A DNA stretch of 64,000 nt from positions 62,001 through 126,000 of the forward strand of contig NZ_ACVP01000015.1 in assembly GCF_000175635.1 (NCBI RefSeq). Direction: 5' to 3'. A program made the position numbers and the translations under genes. Source of the stretch: Corynebacterium tuberculostearicum SK141. Lineage in GTDB: Bacteria; Actinomycetota; Actinomycetes; Mycobacteriales; Mycobacteriaceae. Below, one piece after another: positions 63,836 to 64,000 of this stretch. The notes beneath the pieces are model-generated. The model had not been told where the DNA came from. It saw only the letters and a list, made by a program, of their open reading frames with translations, and did not search any database. Every line of letters starts with the position of its first letter. The first letter of the stretch is position 1.

Positions 63836-63869
63836 CTTTTACCGCATATGGATTTGGGGGAATACACCA

Positions 63870-64000
63870 GTGTCTGAGGTTTTTCTTCGCCCCTTGGAGG
63901 CGATGTCCGCACTACGGCAGGTCGTAGCCGATAACGACGAACAACGCGATGCTCACCGGGCCGAGGTGCCGGATTTTCCGGTGGCCGCGGCTGGACGCAA
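63870..64000 (+). CDS. Partial gene at right edge, probable ESX-4 co-regulated protein
   Basis: 43 codons from GTG 63870 are open to the window edge. GGGGGAA lies 8 nt before the GTG. The visible product begins VSEVFLRPLEAMSALRQ, a charged helical start without a signal peptide. I do not recognise it. Its upstream region duplicates that of the WXG100 genes (promoter element and GGGGGAATACAC), so co-expression with the type VII system is the main clue to its role. Confidence 0.55.
   Translation, partial: MSEVFLRPLEAMSALRQVVADNDEQRDAHRAEVPDFPVAAAGR

Noticed and set aside
1..64000. CRISPR arrays, tRNA or rRNA genes, insertion sequences, prophage genes
   Set aside because: No regularly spaced repeats, cloverleaf-like sequences, transposase or phage-type proteins were recognised; every long frame is accounted for by other genes.

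Overview
The window is a GC-rich actinobacterial chromosome segment and almost certainly Corynebacterium. It carries the str/S10/spc/alpha ribosomal protein block broken into separate units by accessory genes. It also has an ESX-4 type VII secretion locus beside truA, rplM, rpsI and glmM, a DtxR-like box at an iron-siderophore locus, and a tmsB-tmsA pair for 10-methyl (tuberculostearic-type) fatty acids. The last pair would fit a C. tuberculostearicum/accolens-like lipophilic species, but that species guess is inference. No tRNA, rRNA, CRISPR array, prophage or insertion sequence was seen.

Layout. 1-3.8 kb: fusA and tuf. 3.9-9.6 kb: a minus-strand peptide-type ABC importer (oppB-oppC-oppDF-oppA). 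10-13.8 kb: a hypothetical gene, then a six-gene minus-strand Asp23/Gls24-AmaP envelope-stress operon. 14.5-19.7 kb: S10 operon (rpsJ to rpsQ) behind a leader of about 500 nt. 19.7-24.6 kb: siderophore-interacting protein divergent from a siderophore ABC importer, with one DtxR-like box between. 24.7-29.3 kb: sucrose utilisation (small membrane protein, fructokinase, GH32 sucrase, EIIBCA PTS permease). 29.6-30.5 kb: a secreted, membrane-tethered protein with a degenerate sortase signal. 31.1-32.3 kb: rplN-rplX-rplE. 32.4-35.3 kb: sortase, formate/nitrite channel, fdhD and a DUF6457-like gene. 35.7-38.3 kb: rpsH-rplF-rplR-rpsE-rpmD-rplO. 38.5-42 kb: a secreted protein and tmsB-tmsA. 42.3-46 kb: secY-adk-map and an L,D-transpeptidase-like protein. 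46.2-50.7 kb: infA, rpsM-rpsK-rpsD-rpoA-rplQ, truA. 50.8-60.4 kb: ESX-4 (eccB, mycP, eccD, eccC, Rv3446c-like gene, two WXG100 genes). 60.8-63.8 kb: rplM-rpsI, a decayed hicA with intact hicB, and glmM. A partial gene at the right edge shares its promoter sequence with the WXG100 pair.

How the parts connect. Four translation promoters (tuf, rpsJ, rpsH, infA) share a -35 region resembling GCGGTTTGRAAAACCGC with exactly 17 bp to the -10. The type VII genes share a TTTTCGGGGGAAA-like box just upstream of their starts. A 41-bp element shaped like an ECF sigma promoter (GGAACC-N17-GTCCAA) occurs before the WXG100 pair and again after glmM, which suggests one regulon reaching past the known locus. 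Several genes have a -10 hexamer only 6-10 bp before the start codon, which predicts leaderless mRNAs.

All calls come from reading the sequence and recalled family knowledge; no search was run.
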